Notes: generated from the sequence alone by a model not told the origin. Shown: positions 33,209 through 41,958, numbered from the stretch's first letter. The stretch: DNA of 64,000 nucleotides from Rubrobacter calidifluminis (GCF_028617075.1 NZ_JAQKGV010000005.1:124001-188000); one strand, 5' to 3'. Made by a program: numbers and translations.

Positions 33209-34674
33209 GGCGGGCTCTCTCTGCCCGCCTCATCCTCAGGGAGGCAGGCCTGCATGTCGCCCATCTGTGCAGTAACCCAGTCCTCGATGGTGTTCTTTTC
33301 GACGGCCCGCCTCAACAGGCGGGCCCTCTCACGCCGTTCCGTCTCGGGCATGGTCAGCGCCCGGTAAAGTGCCTCGGCCTGCTCGTCGATATCGAAGGGG
33401 TTGACGCTAAGGGCGTACTCTCCGAGCTCCTCGTGGGCCCCGGCGGTCTCGGACAGGATCAGGATACCATCTTTCTGGTTCGCCACGCTCGCCTCCTTGG
33501 CGACCAGGTTCATCCCGTCGCGCACGGCGTTGACGAGCAGCACGTCGTAGTTCTTGTAGGCGGCGACCGAGCGAGGGAAGTTATCCTGCATGGAGAGCTC
33601 TATGGGGCGCCAACCTCCACCACCCCACCTCCGGTTGACCTCCTCCGCACTTTCCTCTATGGCCCTGGCGTAGGCCGCGTACTCCGGCACCCCACCGCGG
33701 GAGGGTTGGAGCAGGGCGAGGAAGGTAACTTCGCCGCGCATCTCGGGATGGCGCTCCAGCATGCGCCCGTAGGCCAGAAATCCACGCACGATGTTCTTCG
33801 ACAAATCCATTCTGTCGACCCGCAGAACGAGCCTGCCGGGCAGCCTCTTCACGAACTCCTCCTGCTCGAGGACGGCCTCGCTGCGCGAGAGCTCCTCGAA
33901 CTCCGCCGGGTCTATGGAGATAGGATAGTGTCGCACCCACACGCGTCTGTCCTCATGGAGCACCATACTCTCGTCCCGGTCCACCCTGGCGCCGAGCACG
34001 TCTGCGACCGTATCCAGGAAGTTGCGGGCGTAGCGCGCGGTGTGGAAGGCCAGAACGTTCGTCTGCAGCAGGCTCTCCAGAATCCCCTCTCTCATGTAGC
34101 GGGGAAGTACGCGCCACTCCTCGGGCCCGGGCCACGGGATGTGCACGAAGAGGGAGACGAAACCATCTTCGCCGAGGCGTTCGCGCAGGAAGAGAGGGGT
34201 CATGTAAAGCTGGTAGTCGTGCAGCAGCACGGCGTCGGCCTTCTCGCGGCGCGCGAGCTCGGCGGCGGCTTCGGCGAAGTTACGGTTCACCGCCAGGTAC
34301 CCCTCCTCCCAGGCGGCTCTGGTCCCCTCCCCGAGCTGGGGATGGTAGGGGAGATCGTAGAGCCCATGCTGCACGAACCAGAGCAACGGGTTGGCTATCC
34401 GGTTGTACATCATGTCGTAAGCGCCCTCGTCGTGCTCGACGAGCCTCACCCGCAGCTCCTCGACCTCGAGCACCTCTCCCCGGCGGGCCACCTCGACGTC
34501 CTCCGGGGTCGTGGCCGAGGCGAGCCAGACGGAGCCCTCGCTGCGACGCGCCACGGCGGTGAGGGCGGTCACGAGCCCCCCCGCTCCTCTGCTATACGTC
34601 CTCTTGCCGGACTCGTCGCGGGAGAACGTGAATGGCCCCCTGTTGGACACTATGACGAAACGACCGCCGGGCAT
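33205..34674 (-). CDS. otsA: Trehalose-6-phosphate synthase (GT20)
   Basis: A 489-residue GT20 glycosyltransferase that joins UDP- or ADP-glucose to glucose 6-phosphate. Signature parts are FVIVSNRGPFTF, AGGLVTAL, LHDYQLYMTPLFLRE, the IPWPGPEEWRVLP acceptor loop, VLRVDRMDLSKNI and VRDGMNLVAKE. The sugar-phosphate loop differs from E. coli OtsA (HDYQLY for HDYHLM). No trehalose-6-phosphate phosphatase is in the window. It follows treT by 38 bases on the same strand, so both trehalose routes are probably expressed together. Confidence 0.92.
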   Translation of the reverse strand: MPGGRFVIVSNRGPFTFSRDESGKRTYSRGAGGLVTALTAVARRSEGSVWLASATTPEDVEVARRGEVLEVEELRVRLVEHDEGAYDMMYNRIANPLLWFVQHGLYDLPYHPQLGEGTRAAWEEGYLAVNRNFAEAAAELARREKADAVLLHDYQLYMTPLFLRERLGEDGFVSLFVHIPWPGPEEWRVLPRYMREGILESLLQTNVLAFHTARYARNFLDTVADVLGARVDRDESMVLHEDRRVWVRHYPISIDPAEFEELSRSEAVLEQEEFVKRLPGRLVLRVDRMDLSKNIVRGFLAYGRMLERHPEMRGEVTFLALLQPSRGGVPEYAAYARAIEESAEEVNRRWGGGGWRPIELSMQDNFPRSVAAYKNYDVLLVNAVRDGMNLVAKEASVANQKDGILILSETAGAHEELGEYALSVNPFDIDEQAEALYRALTMPETERRERARLLRRAVEKNTIEDWVTAQMGDMQACLPEDEAGRESPP

Positions 34675-34712
34675 CTCACCCCCTCGAAAGCGCTGCCGGG
34701 ACTCCCTCTTCT

Positions 34713-35963
34713 CTACACCCCCAGTAGTTTAGCGAAGAGCCGGAGATCGTCGCGCAGCAGACGCGGTATCAGGAAGTTCGCCCGCACGTGCTCCTTGCCC
34801 CTCCGGCCCATCGTGTAGGCGAACTCCGGGTCCCGCAACAGCTTGACGCAGGCGGCGGCGGCCTCCGGCACGGTGTCTATGAGGATGCCCCCTCCCCCTT
34901 CGAGCTGCATCGGGATCCCCCCGACCCGGCTCGCGACCACCGGCCTTCCCTTCCAGAGCGCCTCGGTGACGACCAGGCCGAACCCCTCCCGGATGGATTT
35001 CTGGATCACGACGTCGGCCAGCGACTGGAAGGCGTTCACCTCGATGGCCCCGACGTTGGTGAGGTTGGAGAAGAGGAAGATGTCCTCGTCTCCGGCGGCG
35101 TAGCTCGTCGTCTTGTACCAGTACTCCCACCCCTCGGGGTCGTCGTGAGCCATCGAACCGACCAGAACGAGCTGTATCTCCGGGATCTCCTCCTTGACCA
35201 GCCGGTAGACGTCTATGACGCCCAGAGGGTCCTTCCAGGGATCGAAGCGCGAGACCTGGAGCAGGAACGGCCTCTCGGCATCCACCCCGAACTGACTGAC
35301 GATGTAGCTCGCGTCGTCGGCCGAGAGCGCCATGTTCTTGGGGGAGAGCGGGTCTATGGCCGGTGGCACGATCGCGAGGTTCGGCAGCTCGAGGTCCGGC
35401 GGGGTGTAATCCCGCATCGTGTAGACCTGCGCGTCGTAATCCTTTATGTAGGGCGAGAGGTAATCGAGCACGGCCCGGTTGGGCGTGGAGGAGTCTATGT
35501 GGCAGCGCCAGATCCAGCGAGTCCGCTCGGAGAGTCCCTGTGAGAAGTGCCTTATGAGGAGGGGCTGCGGATCGTGCACGAAGATTATGTCCCACTCCTC
35601 TCCGGCCTCCACCAGCGCCCGCGCCGACTGCCGGTTGTATTCCTCGTATATCGCCCTATCCTCGACGGAGAGCTCGTAGTCGGCCCCCTGCAGAGCGTTG
35701 TGGAAGCCCTTCGTGACGTTGAAGAAGGGCTCGGCCCCAAACATCACTCCCCACTCTACCTCGAGCCCCGCGTCGCGGGTGAGCGGGACGAGGGTGTAGA
35801 GGATCTCCGCGACCCCGCCGCCGAAGCTGGTCGCGTTGATGTGCAGCACGCGCCGGCCCTCAAGCCGCAAGCGGAGCTCTTGTATCTCCTCGTAGAGCTC
35901 GCGGCGGACTATGCTGCGGTAGTCCGCGAGCGCCTTGTTCCCGGGGTTTACGCGCTGCAGCAC
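34713..35963 (-). CDS. treT: Trehalose synthase TreT (GT4 trehalose glycosyltransferring synthase)
   Basis: A 416-residue GT4 enzyme that makes trehalose from an NDP-glucose and free glucose. The N-domain has VLHINATSFGGGVAEILYTL and FNVTKGFHNALQG, characteristic of TreT; the C-domain has LLQVSRFDPWKDPLGVIDVY, VLVGSMAHDDPEGWEY and the E-x7-E region IREGFGLVVTEALWKGRPVVA. The GTG start at 35963 has a weak GAGAGGG site. TreT is found in thermophilic actinobacteria such as Rubrobacter, where trehalose is a compatible solute. Confidence 0.93.
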   Translation of the reverse strand: MLQRVNPGNKALADYRSIVRRELYEEIQELRLRLEGRRVLHINATSFGGGVAEILYTLVPLTRDAGLEVEWGVMFGAEPFFNVTKGFHNALQGADYELSVEDRAIYEEYNRQSARALVEAGEEWDIIFVHDPQPLLIRHFSQGLSERTRWIWRCHIDSSTPNRAVLDYLSPYIKDYDAQVYTMRDYTPPDLELPNLAIVPPAIDPLSPKNMALSADDASYIVSQFGVDAERPFLLQVSRFDPWKDPLGVIDVYRLVKEEIPEIQLVLVGSMAHDDPEGWEYWYKTTSYAAGDEDIFLFSNLTNVGAIEVNAFQSLADVVIQKSIREGFGLVVTEALWKGRPVVASRVGGIPMQLEGGGGILIDTVPEAAAACVKLLRDPEFAYTMGRRGKEHVRANFLIPRLLRDDLRLFAKLLGV

Positions 35964-36011
35964 CGTACCCTCTCAGCGACGGAAGATGGCAACCGACTCA
36001 CGCAGCGTAGT

Positions 36012-36032
36012 TTATTGTTCCCTGCGCAATAA
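36012..36032. promoter_or_regulatory. Inverted repeat upstream of treT
   Basis: TTATTG at 36012-36017 and CAATAA at 36027-36032 form a spaced palindrome in the 88-base gap upstream of treT, an AT-rich island where an operator for the trehalose genes could lie. Confidence 0.3.
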
Positions 36033-36051
36033 GCAAGTAGCGCGGGGTAAA

Positions 36052-36504
36052 CTAGCGGTCCCTCCTGCCACCCTCCTCCTGCAGGCGTCGGATCATCTTC
36101 AGCCGCGTCCCTTCGGGGGTGGAGTTGAGGATCACCTCGTCGACGAGCCCGCGGATGACCGCCAGCCCGAACCCTCCCTCGCCATCCGGAGAACGCGTGA
36201 GATCCTCGACGTCGAACCCTCCCCCCTCGTCCATGACCGTAATCTCGACGAACCCCGGACGGGCGAAATACTCTATCTCGAAAGAGTCGACCGAAGCGTG
36301 CCTGATGACGTTGGTCGCCGCCTCGGTGACGGCCAGCTTGAGATCGTAGACGTCCTCGGGGCCGAACCCTGCGAGCTGACCGATCCGCGCAACGACCAGC
36401 CGGGCGAGCAGGATATATTCCGGGTGACTCGGAAGCTTGAGCGAGACGGGCTCAGAGAATCCCCTCCCGGCCCTGCTCTCGGACCTCGTGGTCTCCCGGT
36501 TCAT
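36052..36504 (-). CDS. RsbW/SpoIIAB-type anti-sigma regulatory serine kinase
   Basis: A 150-residue GHKL-fold ATPase. The N box is in LAVTEAATNVIRHASV, the G1 box is MDEGGGFD and the G2 box GEGGFGLAVIRGLVDEVIL. This matches anti-sigma-B kinases that bind ATP and a partner-switching sigma factor. No sigma or anti-anti-sigma gene is adjacent in the window; the treT-otsA genes follow on the same strand and could be part of an osmotic or general stress regulon. Confidence 0.85.
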   Translation of the reverse strand: MNRETTRSESRAGRGFSEPVSLKLPSHPEYILLARLVVARIGQLAGFGPEDVYDLKLAVTEAATNVIRHASVDSFEIEYFARPGFVEITVMDEGGGFDVEDLTRSPDGEGGFGLAVIRGLVDEVILNSTPEGTRLKMIRRLQEEGGRRDR

Positions 36505-36552
36505 CCGCTCTTCGAGCCTCCAGTGTCTCGGTCGTGACGGTCGTTCCCGTAA

Positions 36553-36569
36553 AAAGTTCGGCGAACTTT
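36553..36569 (-). other. Hairpin AAAGTTC-GGC-GAACTTT in the rsbW leader
   Basis: A 7-bp perfect inverted repeat with a 3-base spacer. In the minus orientation it is followed by TTTTT, so it could act as an attenuator or terminator between the NlpC gene and rsbW, about 50 bases before the rsbW start. Confidence 0.35.
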
Positions 36570-36587
36570 ATGCTTGCTGGCGTATCT

Positions 36588-36614
36588 TTACCCATCTGCC
36601 CCCCACAGTTAACC
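36588..36614 (-). promoter_or_regulatory. SigB/SigF-like promoter upstream of rsbW
   Basis: Minus-strand GGTTAA (36614-36609), a 15-base spacer and GGGTAA (36593-36588) resemble the GTTT/GGGTA pattern of stress sigma factors. Placement about 85 bases before an anti-sigma kinase is consistent with autoregulation. Confidence 0.35.
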
Positions 36615-36675
36615 AGCCCGCGAGGGAAAATATCCTCCCCGGAAACCGGACCCCCAGCAAAACCCCACAAAACAA

Positions 36676-36698
36676 GGGGGGAGTACACCCCTCCCCCC
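36676..36698 (-). terminator. Intrinsic terminator of the NlpC/P60 gene
   Basis: GGGGGGAG (36676-36683) and CTCCCCCC (36691-36698) form an 8-bp perfect stem with a seven-base loop, about 22 bases after the stop at 36720. In the minus orientation it is followed by TTGTTTTG, completing a canonical intrinsic terminator. Confidence 0.75.
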
Positions 36699-36719
36699 TT
36701 CCACCCGGTGCGTGCCGCT

Positions 36720-38537
36720 CTAGAGCAGGTGCCGGTAGCCCACCGTGTACTGGGAATAGATGGGATCATACCGGACCACCGTCCCCGGATAGGGAGCGTC
36801 GATCATCTGCCCGTCCCCGACCACTATACCGACGTGGGTTATCTCGCCTCCGCCGTCGAAGTTCATGAAGACGAGGTCTCCGGGACCGGGGCTGGAGACC
36901 GGCGTGCCGTAGGAGTACTGCCCGGCCGCAGAGTGCGGCAGGTAGATGCCGAAGTGGGCGTAGACCTCCATCGTGAGCCCCGAGCAGTCCACCCCCTGCC
37001 GCGAGGCTCCCCCCCAGACGTAGGGGACCCCGAGCCACGTCCTGGCCTCCTGGACGACCGCATATCCGGAGCTGGAGTCAGCCCGCCCCCCGGACGGGGC
37101 CGAAGAGTATGCTTCGGAGGACTGGGAAGACCCGTGGGAAGCGCTCCCGCTCGACGCCACGTCTCCGGAGGAAGAGACCGTCGAGCCCGGGGGCGGGGAG
37201 GAAGCTTCGCCCGAGGTCACAGGAGAAGAGGCGAGACTCGTAGAGGTATGGGCCGCCGGATCCGGGCTTGGCGGAGGCGATGAAGTCCTGCCGGAGGAGT
37301 CCGCGCTGGAAGTGTAAGCCGTACCTTCGCCCGGGGAAGCCGTGGAGGATTCGCCCGGGGAAGCCGCGGAGGAGACCGGAGCGGTGGAGGCTGCATAATT
37401 GCTCTCTTTCGCCGCCGCCTCCGCAACAGCCTCTTCTGCGGCCCGACGCCTGGCAGCGGCCCGCTCCGCTGCAGCCCGCTCGGCCGCTGCCCGCTCGGCC
37501 GCCGCCTGCTGGATGGCCGCCCTGCGCGCCGCAATCCGGGCCTCCATGCGCGCCTTCCGGACGGCGGCGAGCCTCGCCTCGAGCACCGCCCGGGCCGCCT
37601 CACGCTCCTGCACGAGACGGCTCTCGCCCAGCCTGCCTCCCGGTGGGGAGGAGTCTGCACCGGGACCGTCTGTACGCCCTATCACCCTGCGCACGTCCAC
37701 CTTTTTCTCGGCAGCCTTCTGCGCGGCTCGTTGCAGCACCACGGCCCGGCGTGCCGCCTCTTCGGCCTTTTGCCTCTCCACCTTCGCCGCCTCCCCGGCC
37801 GAGGTGGCCCGCACCCTGCTCAAGGGGACCGGGCTGGCGGCGACCACGGGCGCCGGAGAGGCATGGCGCAGGGTCCGTCGGGCGGCTTCGGCCTGCTTCC
37901 GCGCGAGGGACGCCTGGCGCTCCTGACGCGTCTCTATCTGCCGGGAGATACGGGCGTTGAGGGAGTTGAGGTAGGCAGCGGTCTCCCTGCGCAGCCGTTC
38001 AGCCTGCTCTCGTCTCGCCTCGGCCTCCCTAAGGACGGCGCTCTGCCGCCGACGTTGCTCCTCGAGCGCGGTCTTTTTCGAGACCAGCGCCTTCTCTGCC
38101 GCGCGCATCTTCTCGTAGCTCTCCCGTTGCTGGATAAACGCGTTGACCAGCATGTTCAGCCGGGAGGCGAACTCCGAAAAGGTGCGGGTTCCGACGAGCA
38201 CGTCGACAAACCCAACGTTTCCACTCCTGTAGACCCGGGCGGCCTGCTCCCTCAGGACCTCACGGGAGGACTCGAGCTCCCTCCGCGCTCGCTTCAGCGA
38301 CCGGTCGGTCCTGTCCAGCCTGACATCCAGGCGGTTGAGCCGGTACAGGGCATTGTTGTAGGCCTCGTACGCCGCCGCAGACTTCCGTCCAAGCTGATCG
38401 AGCCTCTGCTGCACCGCATCTATACCGGCCCGCTCCCCCTTCAACCCGGCGGGAGAGGCCCAGGCAGGGTTTACTCCCGCGAACAAACCGGCCGCAGCCA
38501 GAACCGTCGCTAAAACCAAGCTCCCCCTCCGAGGCAT
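36720..38537 (-). CDS. Secreted NlpC/P60 peptidoglycan endopeptidase with coiled-coil N-domain
   Basis: A 605-residue secreted protein. A signal peptide (RGSLVLATVLAAAGLFAGV ... AWA) is followed by a long coiled-coil region (about residues 30-215), Ala/Arg-rich helices with repeated AAERAAAERAAA units, a Ser/Pro-rich disordered linker (about 385-495) and the C-terminal NlpC/P60 domain. Catalytic Cys and His are seen in GVDCSGLTMEVYAHFG and ITHVGIVVGDG. The plan matches RipA-type hydrolases that separate daughter cells. The 241-base leader upstream is unusually long; a GGGGGAACC/GGTTATCCCC hairpin occurs in it. Confidence 0.9.
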   Translation of the reverse strand: MPRRGSLVLATVLAAAGLFAGVNPAWASPAGLKGERAGIDAVQQRLDQLGRKSAAAYEAYNNALYRLNRLDVRLDRTDRSLKRARRELESSREVLREQAARVYRSGNVGFVDVLVGTRTFSEFASRLNMLVNAFIQQRESYEKMRAAEKALVSKKTALEEQRRRQSAVLREAEARREQAERLRRETAAYLNSLNARISRQIETRQERQASLARKQAEAARRTLRHASPAPVVAASPVPLSRVRATSAGEAAKVERQKAEEAARRAVVLQRAAQKAAEKKVDVRRVIGRTDGPGADSSPPGGRLGESRLVQEREAARAVLEARLAAVRKARMEARIAARRAAIQQAAAERAAAERAAAERAAARRRAAEEAVAEAAAKESNYAASTAPVSSAASPGESSTASPGEGTAYTSSADSSGRTSSPPPSPDPAAHTSTSLASSPVTSGEASSPPPGSTVSSSGDVASSGSASHGSSQSSEAYSSAPSGGRADSSSGYAVVQEARTWLGVPYVWGGASRQGVDCSGLTMEVYAHFGIYLPHSAAGQYSYGTPVSSPGPGDLVFMNFDGGGEITHVGIVVGDGQMIDAPYPGTVVRYDPIYSQYTVGYRHLL

Positions 38538-38778
38538 GATCCAGGCACCCTCCCTTGATCTACAACCTGCTTCTCCGGCCCTCCGTGACCAGACCTCAGG
38601 GGATAACCAAAGGTTCCCCCTCCGCGTAACAACTTTAAATTAGCGCCGCCCGGCCCCGCAACGCCCGGATCGCGCGCCGTCCCTGCGAAACACACGCCAA
38701 AACGCAACCTGTCTTGCCCGGACCATACCTCTACCCCAGATGATGTTGTTTCCCTCCTGATACATTTTTTAACAATTT
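38538..38778 (-). promoter_or_regulatory. Long leader region of the NlpC/P60 gene
   Basis: A 241-base gap. On the minus strand it contains GCGGAGGGGGAACC at about 38623-38610, reminiscent of the opening of c-di-AMP (ydaO) riboswitches that often precede such hydrolases, and it can form a short GGGGGAACC/GGTTATCCCC hairpin. The second conserved half of that riboswitch (GGGGUGAAU and CCCGAAUCCG) is not seen, so no riboswitch is claimed. The distal 30 bases are AT-rich with A and T runs. Confidence 0.3.
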
Positions 38779-39306
38779 TTAATCTTTGCGAGCATCCGGG
38801 AGATAGCGCAGCCGCCGAAAGGCGCTCCAGAAGCGGCGTTTGGCGTCGGGGTCCTCAAGGGCGGCGGTTATGGAGGGCAGGACCAGACCGGCGATAGATG
38901 GGGTCCAGGGGAAGCAGGTTCCCGGGATGGCCTCCGAGAAGGAATTACGGGCGAGGGGGTGGTGGATCGAGTCTATCTCGCGTCCCGGCGTGTCGCCAAC
39001 GGCGACGAGCATCCGGGGCTGGAGGGAGAGTATGCAGAGGATGAGAGCCTCTCCGGAGAAGAAGCACACCGAGGCGTCCCGCAGGCCGACGGCATCGAGG
39101 CTCAGGGAGAGGGCCTTGAGGGCCCGGGGGCCGGCATTCGGCTCCACCACGAGGAGGACTCCGGACGTGGGATCTCCCGAAAGCCGGAGGAGACCCTGCC
39201 TGTCGGCGATTTCATCCAGGCATGAGCTCTCCGCGAGGAGCTTGGCCTCGTAATCCGCCCTTTCGCTTTCAGGCGGAGGGGTCTTTTCTCTCTTCGAGTG
39301 AGACAC
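38779..39306 (-). CDS. Hypothetical protein, possibly uracil-DNA-glycosylase-like fold
   Basis: A 175-residue protein. The pattern GVLLVVEPNAGPRALKALSLSL, ILSLQPRMLVAVGDTPGREID and the late RNSFSEAIPGTCFPWTPSIAG resembles the order of strands and loops in UDG-superfamily enzymes, but none of their catalytic signatures is clear. It overlaps the end of the CDP-alcohol phosphatidyltransferase gene by 38 bases and is the last gene of that operon. Confidence 0.5.
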   Translation of the reverse strand: MSHSKREKTPPPESERADYEAKLLAESSCLDEIADRQGLLRLSGDPTSGVLLVVEPNAGPRALKALSLSLDAVGLRDASVCFFSGEALILCILSLQPRMLVAVGDTPGREIDSIHHPLARNSFSEAIPGTCFPWTPSIAGLVLPSITAALEDPDAKRRFWSAFRRLRYLPDARKD

Positions 39307-39895
39307 GGCGCACGTAGAGTATCCGCTGGAAAGAGGTTATGAGGGCGCCGAGCGCCACGGCCCACACGCCGACGTTGAGGATGCCCAGGATGGCGCAGCC
39401 CGAGAGGAGCACGACCCTGCCCGCTCTCTCGAGCAGCCCGACCTGGCACTCGTACCCGAGGCCCTCGGCGCGGGCCCTGGTGTACGAGGTGAGCAGAGAG
39501 AAGGTCATCGCCAGCCCCGTCAGCAGGACCTCCACCGGCCGGGAGAAGCTCGCGTAGAAGAACATGATCCCGACGAAGACCGCCGACTCCGAGAAGCGGT
39601 CGAGCGTCGAGTCGAGGAAGGCCCCGAAGGGACTGCTGCGGTTGGACTGCCGGGCAACCGCACCGTCAAGCGCGTCGAACAGACCTGCGGCCAGCATGAC
39701 CGCCCCCGCCACCCTCGTGCGCCCATCGCCGAACAGCAGGGCGGCGACCAGCGAGAGTATCCAACCCACGACGGTGAGCGTGTCCGGACGCACCTGGAGC
39801 GAGGAGAGGAGGCGGATCAGAGGCCCCAGGAAAAACTGGCGCAGGGATTCCTTGAAAGACACCGGCCGGCGCGGCTCACGACGTGGCAGGCTCAC
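39269..39895 (-). CDS. CDP-alcohol phosphatidyltransferase family protein
   Basis: A 208-residue, about six-helix membrane enzyme. The CDP-alcohol signature is intact: FDALDGAVARQ and GAFLDSTLDRFSE supply the D-G-x2-A-R-x8-G-x3-D-x3-D residues. It transfers a phosphatidyl group from CDP-diacylglycerol to an alcohol such as inositol phosphate or glycerol phosphate; specificity is undetermined. It starts seven bases after the stop of the AI-2E family gene. Confidence 0.9.
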   Translation of the reverse strand: MSLPRREPRRPVSFKESLRQFFLGPLIRLLSSLQVRPDTLTVVGWILSLVAALLFGDGRTRVAGAVMLAAGLFDALDGAVARQSNRSSPFGAFLDSTLDRFSESAVFVGIMFFYASFSRPVEVLLTGLAMTFSLLTSYTRARAEGLGYECQVGLLERAGRVVLLSGCAILGILNVGVWAVALGALITSFQRILYVRRVSLEERKDPSA

Positions 39896-39902
39896 GTGTT
39901 AT

Positions 39903-41027
39903 CTACCTCTCCTTCTCTTCCAGGCTCTCTCCGGCCTCACCCGAGACAGGCACGACCGGGGCGATGCTCCATGGCTCGAAGACCAGTGTACCCCGAAGAT
40001 ACCTCGCGGTGGCGGCCACTATGGCCACCACCGGCACGGCGAACAGAGCACCGGCAACACCGTAGAGCGCCGTGGCGGATAGCATGGCGAACATGACCCA
40101 GAGTGGGTGTACCCCCACCGAGCTGCCCATGATCTTCGGGACCAGCAAATTACCCTCGAGCTGCTGCGCGAGCAGGAAGAGCAGCGCGACCACGAGCGCC
40201 TTTATCGGCCCGTCGAGCAGGGCGAGGACGACGGCCGGCACCGCTCCCAGAAAAGCCCCGAGGACGGGGATGAGCTCTGTGAATCCCACCCAAGCCCCTA
40301 TGAGCAACGCGTAGTCGCCGCCGGTAAAAAAGACTATGGCCCACCCTATCGTGCCCATCAACAAGCACAGCAGAATCTGCGCCCTCAGGTAACGGGCGAG
40401 AGAGTCCTCAACCGCGTGGAACAGCCCGACCGTCTGCTCTCGCACTGTCTCCGGAATCATCCCGAGGGCCGCCCCCACCACCCGCTCCCGATCAAGCGCC
40501 AGGTAGATCGACACGATGAGCATCAGGAACAGGTTCAACACCGCACCGAAGATCCCGAACACGCCCCCGATAAACCCCAGCGCTCCTTTGAGGATCGTCC
40601 CCGCGGGCGGCAGGTTGTCCCTTACCAGGCGAACCACCGAGTCCCGGTCAACCAGCGCCACCCGCTCCCCGATATATGGCAGATGCCGGATCCAGGACAG
40701 AAACGAGGTGGCCTGCTCGACGATCACCCGCGGGTTCTCGAAGAGCGCCTGCACCTGCCTTATGGCCGGCACTATCACCACGAGCAGCGCGGCGGCTGCT
40801 GCGAAGACCAGCGCCAGGTAGACCGTCAGAACCGAGACCAGACGCGGCATACCCCTTCTCTCCATCCCACGCACGAGAGGGTTTAGCGCGTAGGTGAGCA
40901 CCATAGCCATCAGAAAGGTGAGGAGCACCCCGCTTATCTGACGCACCAGGGCCACCAGCACCACGAGCGCGGCAGCGAGCAGTACGTACTGCAGATATTG
41001 GGATACAAGCAGTTTCTTCTCCGACAC
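39903..41027 (-). CDS. AI-2E family transporter (PerM-like)
   Basis: A 374-residue membrane protein with about eight helices. The GTG at 41027 (SEKKLLVSQYLQYVLL) follows GGAGAG; more upstream in-frame codons have no ribosome site. Conserved parts include LTYALNPLVRGMERRGMPR, the NLFLMLIVSIYLALDRERV stretch, and GFTELIPVLGAFLGAVPAVV and GSSVGVHPLWVMFAM near the end. Family members export small molecules or ions; the autoinducer-2 name is historical. It is divergent from the M23-like gene. Confidence 0.88.
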   Translation of the reverse strand: MSEKKLLVSQYLQYVLLAAALVVLVALVRQISGVLLTFLMAMVLTYALNPLVRGMERRGMPRLVSVLTVYLALVFAAAAALLVVIVPAIRQVQALFENPRVIVEQATSFLSWIRHLPYIGERVALVDRDSVVRLVRDNLPPAGTILKGALGFIGGVFGIFGAVLNLFLMLIVSIYLALDRERVVGAALGMIPETVREQTVGLFHAVEDSLARYLRAQILLCLLMGTIGWAIVFFTGGDYALLIGAWVGFTELIPVLGAFLGAVPAVVLALLDGPIKALVVALLFLLAQQLEGNLLVPKIMGSSVGVHPLWVMFAMLSATALYGVAGALFAVPVVAIVAATARYLRGTLVFEPWSIAPVVPVSGEAGESLEEKER

Positions 41028-41151
41028 CAGCTCTCCAGGATACAGGAAGACAGCAGCGCGGGGAGCACCCTGCCTCGGGAAACCCCGCCTAGCAAGTTTA
41101 CAGCCCCGCGGCCCATCTGTATAATCGGCCGCCAGCATGGGGAGGATGCGG

Positions 41152-41958
41152 ATGCACAGAACACAACATGTTGTTGAAGGTGTTGTTGAAGGAAGGCCCG
41201 AACTTCGGGTGCTCACCCGTCCGAAGAAGTATGAGGAGGAGCGCACAGCCGCGGACCCACCCCGGCGCAAGAAACGCCACCGGAAGTCTTCGGTCTTCTG
41301 GCGCCGCAGGATGACGGCAGCCGGCCTTCTCGCGCTCGTCGCGGCGCTTGTGACGGCGGTGATTCTGGGGGCCGGGCACGGTAGGGCGGCCTCCCTGAAG
41401 GAAGCCTCTCCCACCCTGATCCTCGCCCGGGCCGGCGGACTCGATATCTCCACACCCATACGCCCCCGGCAGATAGAGGGTCTGGGATACCATCCAGCCG
41501 GTAACGGGCTCGTCCCACTCTCCCCCCGCGGCCGGAACCTCTCGGGCAACCCGCTGATCACCATCCTCTCGGGCGAGGCCGGCAGCCCGGTGGGCTACTT
41601 TCTGATGGCATCCGCGGGACGTCAGGGTCCGGAGACCGGCGCCCTCGACGTGGGGGCGAAGGCCGGAGCTCCGGTCTACGCTCCGGTCTCCGGGACCATA
41701 ACCGCCGTGCGGCCCGACCCACTTCTGGAGGGGGCTAGCGTCATAGAGATACAGCCCGACGGCTCTCCGCAGGAACGGGTCGCCGTTGCAATGCTGGGGA
41801 GGATAAAAAACGGCGTCGGGGTGGACAGCCCGGTCGAGGCCGGCAGGACACGTCTGGGTACCGTGGCAGACTCCTCATCCGTCATGAAAAACCAGCTCTC
41901 CTCCTACACGAAAGGGCCTGGGGATCACGTGACGGTCTCGGTCTACAGGCTGGACTAG
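41152..41958 (+). CDS. Membrane-anchored degenerate M23 (LytM-like) domain protein
   Basis: A 268-residue protein. The ATG at 41152 is preferred because GGGGAGG ends six bases before it; TATAAT is at 41120-41125. A basic N-terminus precedes one membrane helix (AAGLLALVAALVTAVILGAG) and a LytM-like beta domain (GALDVGAKAGAPVYAPVSGTI). The usual metal ligands are altered: the first His before the G-x-D is absent (QGPETGALD) and the H-x-H pair is replaced by VAVAMLGRI. It is therefore probably an enzymatically inactive peptidoglycan-binding or amidase-activating homologue. Confidence 0.6.
   Translation: MHRTQHVVEGVVEGRPELRVLTRPKKYEEERTAADPPRRKKRHRKSSVFWRRRMTAAGLLALVAALVTAVILGAGHGRAASLKEASPTLILARAGGLDISTPIRPRQIEGLGYHPAGNGLVPLSPRGRNLSGNPLITILSGEAGSPVGYFLMASAGRQGPETGALDVGAKAGAPVYAPVSGTITAVRPDPLLEGASVIEIQPDGSPQERVAVAMLGRIKNGVGVDSPVEAGRTRLGTVADSSSVMKNQLSSYTKGPGDHVTVSVYRLD

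Noticed and set aside
36452-36769. Possible anti-anti-sigma gene upstream of rsbW
   Set aside because: The frame has no STAS fold and contains a terminator hairpin; only a 47-residue tail from ATG is plausible.
38510-38707. 65-residue minus ORF in the NlpC leader
   Set aside because: Glycine- and proline-rich, no ribosome site and lies in the leader; looks like chance.
38538-38778. GCGGAGGGGGAACC suggested a c-di-AMP riboswitch upstream of the NlpC/P60 gene
   Set aside because: The matching second half (GGGGUGAAU, CCCGAAUCCG) is not found; only a small hairpin is visible, so it is listed only as a long leader.
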